NCBI GenBank assembly: GCA_943327965.2
Contig: CALPYQ020000135.1
Span: 1 to 5,493, forward strand
From: Singulisphaera sp. GP187
GTDB taxonomy: Bacteria > Pseudomonadota > Gammaproteobacteria > Burkholderiales > Burkholderiaceae_C
Direction: 5' to 3'
Length of the DNA: 5,493 nucleotides
This document shows, in pieces, positions 1-5,212 of the stretch (position 1 is the first letter of the stretch; every line of letters begins with the position of its first letter). The notes beneath the pieces are model-generated. The model was given only the letters and a program-made list of their open reading frames with translations, was not told where the DNA came from and did no database searches. The position numbers and the translations under genes were made by a program.

Positions 1-134
1 ATGGTTTCTTTTTGAACCAGACCGGCATCTTCCGCGGAACGTGCTCGTTCTGCGAGGCGAGGTGCCATGTTTTTGGCACGTTCAATTAACTCTAGCGCTT
101 CAGGCGTTAAATAATCATTGTTGACCGTAATCAT
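1..134 (-). CDS. Partial N-terminus of a probable acyl-CoA-dehydrogenase-fold flavin-dependent monooxygenase (oxygenase component)
   Basis: Only the first 44 codons are present, beginning MITVNNDYLTPEALELIERA and leaving the window at base 1 with no stop. The ATG at 134 is supported by a GGAG Shine-Dalgarno on the minus strand (bases 143-146) with 8 bases between. The segment is a charged amphipathic helix rich in Ala, Arg and Glu (RLAERARSAEDAGLV, about residues 26-40). This is how the first helix of acyl-CoA-dehydrogenase-fold proteins looks, including the flavin monooxygenases HsaA and the C2 component of p-hydroxyphenylacetate hydroxylase. Those enzymes use FADH2 or FMNH2 from a separate reductase to hydroxylate phenolic rings. 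The divergently placed flavin reductase at 379 is the natural partner, and this context makes a monooxygenase more likely than a true acyl-CoA dehydrogenase. No active-site residue is visible, so the family call rests on a short N-terminus plus context. Confidence 0.6.
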   Translation of the reverse strand, partial: MITVNNDYLTPEALELIERAKNMAPRLAERARSAEDAGLVQKET

Positions 135-142
135 TGTTTAAT

Positions 143-146
143 CTCC
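143..146 (-). promoter_or_regulatory. Shine-Dalgarno site of the leftward partial gene
   Basis: On the minus strand GGAG lies 8 bases before the ATG at 134. This supports that start codon and shows the leftward frame is a real gene rather than noise at the window edge. Confidence 0.6.
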
Positions 147-212
147 GTAGGGCCTTTAAGGCACAAAATGTTGAATGCGAGATAGCAAGAAATAACGCGA
201 GACATCCAGATA

Positions 213-227
213 TTCCCACTCTGGGAA
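213..227. promoter_or_regulatory. Candidate operator, perfect inverted repeat TTCCCA-CTC-TGGGAA
   Basis: The dyad has 6-base perfect arms around a 3-base centre and sits near the middle of the divergent region. It contains a T-N11-A arrangement (T214, A226), as in LysR-type regulator boxes, but short palindromes also suit MarR, TetR or GntR proteins. No regulator gene lies in the window, so the binding protein is unknown. Confidence 0.4.
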
Positions 228-266
228 GCTTCAATCATCGTCCAATCAGACTAAAACTTGCGGTCA

Positions 267-280
267 AATGCATCTGCATT
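267..280. repeat. Inverted repeat AATGCA-TC-TGCATT in the divergent region
   Basis: Perfect 6-base arms flank a 2-base centre, about 100 bases before the reductase start. It could be a second operator, but a dyad this short can also occur by chance in a 244-base stretch. Its sequence is unrelated to the dyad at 213-227, so the two would not obviously bind the same protein. Confidence 0.3.
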
Positions 281-324
281 GCCACCGTTGTTAAGCCCGA
301 CAGGACGAATCTAGTCCGAGTGAA

Positions 325-352
325 GGATTCAATTTCGCTCGTCTGGATTCAA
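325..352. repeat. Direct repeat pair GGATTCAA with 20-base period
   Basis: GGATTCAA occurs at 325-332 and again at 345-352. The 20-base start-to-start spacing is close to two helical turns, which places both copies on the same face of the DNA. The second copy ends 26 bases before the reductase ATG, so the pair probably overlaps the promoter or the early transcribed region. Paired half-sites in this arrangement are typical of activator or repressor binding; the function here is inferred. Confidence 0.4.
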
Positions 353-368
353 GCTTAGTAGATAGATC

Positions 369-372
369 AGGA
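369..372 (+). promoter_or_regulatory. Shine-Dalgarno site of the flavin reductase gene
   Basis: AGGA lies 6 bases before the ATG at 379. It is the only good ribosome site near the 5' end of this frame and fixes the start. Confidence 0.7.
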
Positions 373-378
373 AAAGAC

Positions 379-1359
379 ATGGACAAAGCCGCTCAACCAT
401 TTGACCCAAAGGACTTTCGACAAGCCTTGGGTATGTTTGCCACAGGCGTCACCATCGTGACCGCACAGGCCGAGGACGGCTCCTTAGTAGGGGTTACTGC
501 TAATAGCTTTAACTCGGTTTCTTTGGATCCGCCCATGGTGCTTTGGAGCTTGGCCAAAAAAGCACGCAGCCTGCCCGTCTTTAGCACCACCCCCCATTGG
601 AATGTGCACATCTTGTCCAATGAACAAGAAGAGCTGTCCAACCGCTTTGCCAAGGCTGGCGAAGACAAATTTGCCGGCTTGGATTTGGATGTTTCCAGCA
701 ACAGCGCGCCCCTCCTTCAAGGCTGCAGCGCTAGGTTTCAGTGCCGGACAGCGTTTCAATACGAAGGCGGGGACCACACCATTTTTGTGGGCGAAGTCAC
801 GCACTACGACAGCGCCAACAGGCCCCCATTGTTGTACGTCACAGGTGGCTATGCCTTGGCTGCCAGAAAAGCGGGACCCGTTGCCACAGAGCCTACCTCC
901 AACATCGAAGGTGCTTCTTACTCTGAAAATTTGTTAGGGTATTTGTTTGGCCGTGCGCATTTTCAATTTGTGCATGGTCTGCGTCCCACACTTTCGCAAC
1001 GCCAACTCTCGGACACTGACTTTTTTATCTTGTCATTGTTGAGCGTCAAACAGCCCTTGAAGCCCGAAGACATCGTGGCGCACATTGCCTACACCGGTGT
1101 CGACATCAGTGCAGTGGCCTTGCAGTCCTTGGTGCAACGCGGCTTGTTAGACGATGACAAATCGGTGGGTGCACTGCGGCTCAGTGCCAAGGGCAGTGAT
1201 GCCATTCTGCATGTCTTGGCTGCAGCCAAATCTTTCGAAGCAGACCTTGTTTCTCGCATGGGCGAGCTGGAGTCTGCCGCTTTACGCAACTTACTCAAAC
1301 AAGCCATCTTGGCCACCGATCCAGGCTTGCCTAAGCTCTGGCAATCTGCCGCTGAATAA
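379..1359 (+). CDS. Flavin reductase (two-component monooxygenase reductase) fused to a C-terminal MarR-like domain
   Basis: The 326-residue protein has two parts. Residues about 10-165 form a flavin reductase-like, FMN-binding split-barrel domain. Visible family marks are GMFATGVTIVTA (18-29), the flavin-phosphate segment GVTANSFNSVSLDPP (38-52), NVHILS (75-80) and GDHTIFVGEV (131-140), whose GDH includes the conserved His. Stand-alone members (HpaC, HsaB) end near residue 170. Here a further 150 residues follow a short linker and look like a MarR winged helix: LSDTDFFILSLLS (210-222), a helix at 228-238, a recognition-like helix DISAVALQSLVQRGLLD (242-258), a wing at 265-272 and a long C-terminal helix. 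This is the architecture of the C1 reductase of Acinetobacter baumannii p-hydroxyphenylacetate hydroxylase, where the extra domain lets the phenolic substrate stimulate NADH oxidation. The enzyme should use NAD(P)H to reduce FMN or FAD for the divergently encoded oxygenase. It is the first gene of the rightward operon, 23 bases from the hydrolase. Substrate and flavin preference cannot be read. Confidence 0.88.
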   Translation: MDKAAQPFDPKDFRQALGMFATGVTIVTAQAEDGSLVGVTANSFNSVSLDPPMVLWSLAKKARSLPVFSTTPHWNVHILSNEQEELSNRFAKAGEDKFAGLDLDVSSNSAPLLQGCSARFQCRTAFQYEGGDHTIFVGEVTHYDSANRPPLLYVTGGYALAARKAGPVATEPTSNIEGASYSENLLGYLFGRAHFQFVHGLRPTLSQRQLSDTDFFILSLLSVKQPLKPEDIVAHIAYTGVDISAVALQSLVQRGLLDDDKSVGALRLSAKGSDAILHVLAAAKSFEADLVSRMGELESAALRNLLKQAILATDPGLPKLWQSAAE

Positions 1360-1382
1360 GCATTCACATTCAACTGAAAAAC

Positions 1383-2222
1383 ATGACAAATCAATTTTCC
1401 ATTCCAGAAGGCCACTACGTTGACATCGCACCCGTGGCAGGTGCCACGCAACGCATTCACTACCATGAGCAAGGCCAAGGTGAGGTGGTCATTTTTCTGC
1501 ACGGCGCAGGCGGTGGTGCCAGTGGCTACAGCAATTTCAAAGGCAACTACCCCGAGTTTGCCAAGGCGGGATACCGTGTTGTTGTGCCCGATTTATTGGG
1601 CTACGGACTCTCTAGCAAACCCGATATTCCGCAATACGATTTGGATTTTTTTGTGGCTGGCGTCAAAGGCATGGTGGACGCACTGGGTTTGAAAAACATC
1701 ACGCTCTTAGGCAACTCACTGGGCGGTGCTGTGGCTTTGGGTTACGCCTTGGCGTATCCCGATGAAGTGAGCCGTTTGATTTTGATGGCCCCTGGTGGCG
1801 TAGAAGACTTGGACACTTATTTGGCCATGCCCGGCATTGCCAACATGTTCCAAATTTACCAATCGGGCAAAACGGGTGCCGAGGCCATGCGGGCTGTCAT
1901 GACCATGCAGTTGTTTGACCCTAGCTTGTTGACCGATGAAATTATCAATGAGCGTGCACCCATTGCCGCCACTCAAACGCAAGCCGCACGTTCGGTGCTG
2001 AAGGTGCCTAACTTAACCGATCGTTTGCACGAATTGAAATGCCCTGTGTTCGGATTTTGGGGTGTCAATGATCACTTCAACCCTGTCAGCGGCGCCACCA
2101 AACTGCTAGACAACTGTCCTCAAGCGCGTATGGTGTTGGTTAACCGTTGCGGCCACTGGGTGCAAGTCGAGCACCGCGACATGTTCAACCGCAACTGCAT
2201 TGATTTTTTACAGAGAGGCTAA
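1383..2222 (+). CDS. Meta-cleavage-product C-C bond hydrolase (alpha/beta-hydrolase, BphD/HsaD/MhpC type)
   Basis: The 279-residue protein matches the usual length of this family. The oxyanion-side signature HGAGGGASGYSNF (40-52) resembles the G-x-G-x-G-A-S-x-x-S-N pattern of ring-fission-product hydrolases. The nucleophile elbow GNSLGG (110-115) gives Ser112. Asp230 in GVNDHF and His258 in CGHWVQVEH complete a catalytic triad. Asn111, Arg191 and Trp259 sit where BphD has its conserved Asn, Arg and Trp. The segment at about 142-205 is the lid over the active site. Such enzymes hydrolyse 2-hydroxy-6-oxo-dienoates made by extradiol dioxygenases, giving 2-hydroxypenta-2,4-dienoate (or an alkyl form) and a carboxylic acid. 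The next gene consumes that dienoate, which strengthens the call. Which ring-fission product is cleaved is unknown. The ATG at 1383 has only a poor ribosome site, so translation may be coupled to the reductase ending 23 bases earlier. Confidence 0.88.
   Translation: MTNQFSIPEGHYVDIAPVAGATQRIHYHEQGQGEVVIFLHGAGGGASGYSNFKGNYPEFAKAGYRVVVPDLLGYGLSSKPDIPQYDLDFFVAGVKGMVDALGLKNITLLGNSLGGAVALGYALAYPDEVSRLILMAPGGVEDLDTYLAMPGIANMFQIYQSGKTGAEAMRAVMTMQLFDPSLLTDEIINERAPIAATQTQAARSVLKVPNLTDRLHELKCPVFGFWGVNDHFNPVSGATKLLDNCPQARMVLVNRCGHWVQVEHRDMFNRNCIDFLQRG
2214..2218 (+). promoter_or_regulatory. Shine-Dalgarno site of the hydratase gene, inside the hydrolase 3' end
   Basis: AGAGG lies 8 bases before the ATG at 2227 and within the last codons of the hydrolase. 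It decides for ATG 2227 over the in-frame TTG at 2200, which has no ribosome site of its own and would force a 23-base overlap. Confidence 0.65.
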
Positions 2223-2226
2223 AAAC

Positions 2227-3018
2227 ATGACCCCCGAATTGATTCAACAATTGGGCGATGATTTGTTTGCGGCCCTTCGCGAACGCCGAACGCTGGTGCC
2301 TTTTACCAACAGATTTTCAGACATGTCGGTGGAAGATGCCTATGGCGTCTCGTTGCAATTTTTGAAGCGTCGTGTGGTTGCTGGAGAGCGTGTCATTGGT
2401 AAAAAAATTGGCGTCACTTCCAAGCCAGTGCAAGACATGCTGGGCGTGTTCCAACCCGACTTTGGTTTCTTAACCGATGCCATGCATTGCGAAGACGGCG
2501 CCACGGTTTCGCTCAAACAAACCGGTTTGATTCAGCCCAAAGCGGAAGGTGAAATTGCCTTCATGTTGAAGGCCGATTTAAAGGGGCCCGGCGTGACGCG
2601 TGAACAAGTGATGGCTGCAACCGAGTGGGTTGCGCCTTGCTTTGAAATTGTCGATTCCCGCATTGACAATTGGAAAATCAAAATCCAAGACACGGTGGCC
2701 GATAACGCTTCCTGTGGGGTGTTTGTGGTGGGCAAACAGCACACCGATCCCTATGCACTTGACTTGGCTGCAGCCTCGATGCAGATGTGGAAAAACGATG
2801 CGCCCTCAGGTGCGGGCTTGGGCAGTGCAGTGCAAGGTCATCCCGCCGAAGCGGTGGCGTGGTTGGCCAACACGCTGGGTGCATTTGGCATTCCCTTCAA
2901 AGCCGGCGAATTAATTTTGTCAGGCTCATTGGCACCGCTGGTCACTGCTGTTGCAGGCGATCACTTCAAGATGCACATTGAAGGTTTGGGCGGCTGCAGC
3001 ATTCAATTTGCTGAATAA
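2227..3018 (+). CDS. 2-hydroxypenta-2,4-dienoate (2-keto-4-pentenoate) hydratase, MhpD/TesE family
   Basis: The 263-residue protein belongs to the fumarylacetoacetase-fold hydratase/decarboxylase family and has the normal length. Marks seen in order are GKKIGVTS (58-65), QPDFGFL (76-82), KAEGEIAF (105-112) with metal-ligand candidates Glu107 and Glu109, CFEIVDSRI (138-146) with Glu140 as third ligand, QDTVADNAS (154-162), a GHP segment at 204-206 and GELILSGSL (227-235). Family members bind Mg2+ or Mn2+ and add water to 2-hydroxypenta-2,4-dienoate to give 4-hydroxy-2-oxopentanoate. The close relatives 2-oxo-3-hexenedioate decarboxylases (XylI/DmpH) look similar. I favour hydratase because the preceding gene is a hydrolase that yields the dienoate directly, and because of the DSRIDNWKIKIQDT pattern. 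The start follows the hydrolase stop by only 4 bases, so the two are probably translationally coupled. The usual next genes, an aldolase and an acylating aldehyde dehydrogenase, do not follow; the operon ends at the hairpin overlapping this stop codon. Confidence 0.87.
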   Translation: MTPELIQQLGDDLFAALRERRTLVPFTNRFSDMSVEDAYGVSLQFLKRRVVAGERVIGKKIGVTSKPVQDMLGVFQPDFGFLTDAMHCEDGATVSLKQTGLIQPKAEGEIAFMLKADLKGPGVTREQVMAATEWVAPCFEIVDSRIDNWKIKIQDTVADNASCGVFVVGKQHTDPYALDLAAASMQMWKNDAPSGAGLGSAVQGHPAEAVAWLANTLGAFGIPFKAGELILSGSLAPLVTAVAGDHFKMHIEGLGGCSIQFAE

Positions 3019-3043
3019 GTTAGGCGCGCGCCCAACTTATTCA
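3012..3043. terminator. Bidirectional terminator-like hairpin between convergent operons
   Basis: Arms TGAATAAGTT (3012-3021) and AACTTATTCA (3034-3043) pair perfectly over 10 bases. One A/C mismatch follows, then a GC cap of 3 pairs with a GCGC loop. The hydratase stop codon (3016-3018) lies inside the left arm, and the transporter stop is 19 bases beyond the right arm, so one structure can serve both transcripts. There is no clear run of T after it on either strand, although the base of the stem is A/T-rich, so it is not a textbook intrinsic terminator. It might instead stabilise RNA 3' ends or block read-through between opposing genes. Confidence 0.65.
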
Positions 3044-3062
3044 AGCCCCTCAAGCTGTTGCC

Positions 3063-4211
3063 TTAAGCGGGTCGACGAAACAAGTTGACCAAGGCTGGCA
3101 AGAGAGTGGATGCCAAGGCAAAAGCCAAGAGGCCCACATAATTGCCACCGGCCACAATTTGGCCTGCCAATCCAGGGCCCGCCATAGAACTGAGGGCAAA
3201 TACGGCTGGCACCAACATCACTGCACGGCCGCTAGGGTCGCTGCGCGCAATGCTGGCGGCGTGAAACACACAGCCACAAGTGAATGCAAATTCCCAGATC
3301 CATGCGCCCAGGGCAAAGCCAATAAAGGCGGAAGCTGTTTGAAGCAATACCAAACCAAGGCCTACCGTGCCCAACACCCACCAAGCTGCGCGGGTGGGTC
3401 CAACACGCTCACCAACCGCTGCAGTGAAGAACGCTGCCACGCCGCCCAACAATTTGAGGACCGCGAAAACGATGCCCATTTCGGCGGGCGCTATTTGCAA
3501 GGAACTGCCGATTCTTTCTAAGAAAGCCCAGAGACCAATGTTACCCACCAGAAAAACAAAGAACAGGGCCAGCGATTGCCAAGCCATGGCAGGCAGATAA
3601 GCGCCGGTTGCCGGTGTGCCTTGTGCCGCAGCGTCTTGGTTGGACTGTGCGCCAGTGGGTACCCAAAATGCAGACAGACCCAAAATGGCCACCACTGCCG
3701 CCAACGACAATGCTGCACCTGGATATTGGTAATGAGAGATGATGAGCGGCGGCAATGCAAACAACACCGCGGCAGTGACCGTGAGCTCCACGCCTTGTCG
3801 GGTGCCAAAAGCGCGAACTTTGTCGGGCAAATCAGACAAGATGCGCATGCCCAAGCAAGTCATGGTGGAAGCAAAGAAGCCAATCAAGGCCCAAACGACC
3901 ACCAGCCATTCGAGGGTGTCGATTTGCGAGCTTGCAGCAAAGGACGCCGCGGTGCCGATGGCGCTCACAATGGTCAGTAGGCGCCAGTTGACGCGGTTCA
4001 TCCAAAACGGTGCGCCCAAGGTGCCCACCAAATAACCTGCAAAACAAACCGAGCCAATCATGCCCGTGGTTTGTGCATCCAACTTGAATGAGTCAGCCAA
4101 ACTGCCCAACATGACGGGCAGCACATTGAAAGGCAAGCCACCGATGGTGGATGCCAAACTGGCTGACAAGATGAAGGCAAACAAAAGTCGGTTAGAAGGG
4201 CTTGTGGTCAT
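3063..4211 (-). CDS. Major facilitator superfamily transporter, 12 predicted membrane helices
   Basis: The 382-residue protein is strongly hydrophobic. By eye, helices lie near residues 8-38, 47-70, 77-95, 100-120, 143-160, 166-184, 208-228, 245-267, 273-295, 297-318, 329-352 and 357-376. The hydrophilic loop at about 185-205 (TGAQSNQDAAAQGTPATGAY) splits two six-helix halves, as in the MFS fold. The loop between helices 2 and 3, GAPFWMNRVNWR (66-77), is a degenerate motif A in which the usual Asp is Asn72. DPSGRA (325-330) before helix 11 is also common in MFS proteins. It is probably an inner-membrane carrier for an aromatic or organic acid, or an exporter; direction and substrate are not readable. 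The gene follows the DUF35-MaoC gene by 51 bases on the same strand and is probably last in that operon. ATG 4211 is preferred over TTG 4217, just two codons upstream; neither has a clear ribosome site, and a stop lies directly upstream. Confidence 0.85.
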   Translation of the reverse strand: MTTSPSNRLLFAFILSASLASTIGGLPFNVLPVMLGSLADSFKLDAQTTGMIGSVCFAGYLVGTLGAPFWMNRVNWRLLTIVSAIGTAASFAASSQIDTLEWLVVVWALIGFFASTMTCLGMRILSDLPDKVRAFGTRQGVELTVTAAVLFALPPLIISHYQYPGAALSLAAVVAILGLSAFWVPTGAQSNQDAAAQGTPATGAYLPAMAWQSLALFFVFLVGNIGLWAFLERIGSSLQIAPAEMGIVFAVLKLLGGVAAFFTAAVGERVGPTRAAWWVLGTVGLGLVLLQTASAFIGFALGAWIWEFAFTCGCVFHAASIARSDPSGRAVMLVPAVFALSSMAGPGLAGQIVAGGNYVGLLAFALASTLLPALVNLFRRPA

Positions 4212-4262
4212 TGGCAATCAGATGTTTGGGGTTGGAAAAAGCAATGAATTAATACGCCATGG
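4212..4262 (-). other. Short spacer between DUF35-MaoC and MFS genes
   Basis: These 51 bases hold no hairpin that would stop transcription and no clear promoter, so the transporter is probably co-transcribed with the two genes before it. A tiny frame of three codons (ATGGCGTAT then stop) starts right after the DUF35-MaoC stop; nothing shows that it matters. Confidence 0.4.
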
Positions 4263-5210
4263 TTACATGTAAAGCATCACCAGATCATTGATCACGGAAG
4301 GCCGATCTTGGCCCACAACATGGACATTGATTTCCATGGTAACTTGCGTACCACTTTTGACCGCTTGCACCGATTTGACACGATATCTTGTGTGAATTCG
4401 ACAGCCTGAGGGAACGGGTGATGGAAATCGAAGACGGTCTGAACCATAGTTGACGATGTTGTTAAATCCCACCACTTCATGGTCCAGGGGCAGCTTCATG
4501 CGACTGATCAGAATCTGTACCAATGCACCGTGTGCAATGGTCGTGCCAAAAGGGCTCTCCGCACGTGCTTTGACAGGGTCTGTGTGAATCCAATAGTCAT
4601 CGCCTGAAAGCGCCGCAAATTGGTTAATCAGGTCTTGTGTCACTTCAACTTGATTGGACCAAGCAGAAAAGTTTTCTGACACCAAAGATTGCATGGCTTC
4701 CAAATCTTTGCAATTGATTTGCCGCAACGACGGCGCTTGCACTTCAACTGCAACAGGTTCAGGTGCGACCAGGCTTGTATCGGCTGCAATGACTGATGGA
4801 TGAGCTGACTCAACGGGTGTGTAGCGCAACAAAGTCACGCTGCCTGGGCGCTCGTCAAACACTGGGCGAACGCGCTGGCCAATTTGAAGTTGGTTGGGCT
4901 CAACGCCCACCATGGTGGTGTTGATGTGAACGCCTTGCGGCAACTCAACCACCGCCAACAGTTGCGGCATTTCATCGGTAAATTCTGGCAGTGTGGCAAC
5001 GCGCGCCACTGTAAAACTGTAAAGCGTGGCCTCACCGTTAACAGCATGCCACGCTAAGTTGCGCGAGCCGCAAGTGGGGCAATGGGTGCGCGGGAAAAAC
5101 AACCAATGACCTTTGTCGCATTGTTGTAAACGCACTTCGTGGGCTTTCAAGCCCTCCCAATAAGGCGCTGAAATGGTGGTGGGGTGGGGCAGGGGTTTGT
5201 TCCAAGTCAT
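4263..5210 (-). CDS. DUF35 (zinc ribbon/OB-fold) - MaoC-like hydratase fusion protein
   Basis: The 315-residue protein joins two domains that work on acyl-CoA. Residues 1-130 are DUF35: the helix PYWEGLKAHEVRLQQC (16-31), a zinc-ribbon segment with Cys31, Cys44 and Cys47, and then an OB-fold barrel with LLAVVELPQGVHI (84-96). A Pro/Ala/Val-rich linker spans about 135-165. Residues about 168-315 are a MaoC hot-dog domain with SGDDYWIHTDP (202-212) and IAHGALV (225-231). Asp204 and His209 match the Asp/His pair of R-specific enoyl-CoA hydratases, so hydration looks possible. The upstream gene, only 2 bases away, is a thiolase-like protein. In steroid degraders the DUF35 domain of hydratase ChsH2 docks on the thiolase-like aldolase Ltp2. 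I infer a similar complex that hydrates an enoyl-CoA side chain and hands it on for C-C cleavage. ATG 5210 is preferred over TTG 5216 because AGGGAG lies at ideal spacing. Confidence 0.85.
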   Translation of the reverse strand: MTWNKPLPHPTTISAPYWEGLKAHEVRLQQCDKGHWLFFPRTHCPTCGSRNLAWHAVNGEATLYSFTVARVATLPEFTDEMPQLLAVVELPQGVHINTTMVGVEPNQLQIGQRVRPVFDERPGSVTLLRYTPVESAHPSVIAADTSLVAPEPVAVEVQAPSLRQINCKDLEAMQSLVSENFSAWSNQVEVTQDLINQFAALSGDDYWIHTDPVKARAESPFGTTIAHGALVQILISRMKLPLDHEVVGFNNIVNYGSDRLRFPSPVPSGCRIHTRYRVKSVQAVKSGTQVTMEINVHVVGQDRPSVINDLVMLYM

Positions 5211-5212
5211 GA

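Larger units (their letters stand above)
135..378. promoter_or_regulatory. Divergent intergenic control region
   Basis: These 244 bases separate two genes that start in opposite directions, so both promoters should lie here. The region is visibly richer in A and T than the flanking genes and holds several short dyads: GCCTT-T-AAGGC (152-162), TTCCCA-CTC-TGGGAA (213-227) and AATGCA-TC-TGCATT (267-280). It also holds two copies of GGATTCAA (325-332 and 345-352). I found no convincing -35/-10 pair with good spacing in either direction, so the promoters may depend on an activator or be of a weak-consensus type. A 74-codon open frame from a TTG at 134 runs through the region but has no ribosome site and no recognisable protein character. 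Confidence 0.6.

Noticed and set aside
303..317. GGAC...GTCC dyad in the divergent region
   Set aside because: Arms of only four bases around seven are expected by chance and were not counted as an operator.
134..358. A 74-codon open frame on the plus strand in the divergent region
   Set aside because: It starts at TTG without a ribosome site, overlaps the start of the leftward gene and has no protein-like pattern.
1089..1502. A 137-codon minus-strand frame across the reductase-hydrolase junction
   Set aside because: It lies opposite two well-supported genes and encodes no recognisable protein.
2200..2226. Longer hydratase start at TTG 2200
   Set aside because: The added nine residues overlap the hydrolase gene and lack a ribosome site, whereas ATG 2227 has AGAGG at good spacing and gives a family-typical N-terminus.
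3159..4047. Several open frames on the plus strand opposite the MFS gene (for example 3159-3521, 3576-3980, 3739-4035)
   Set aside because: They are antisense shadows of a clear membrane protein, rich in Cys, His and Arg in the way frame shadows are, without ribosome sites or domains.
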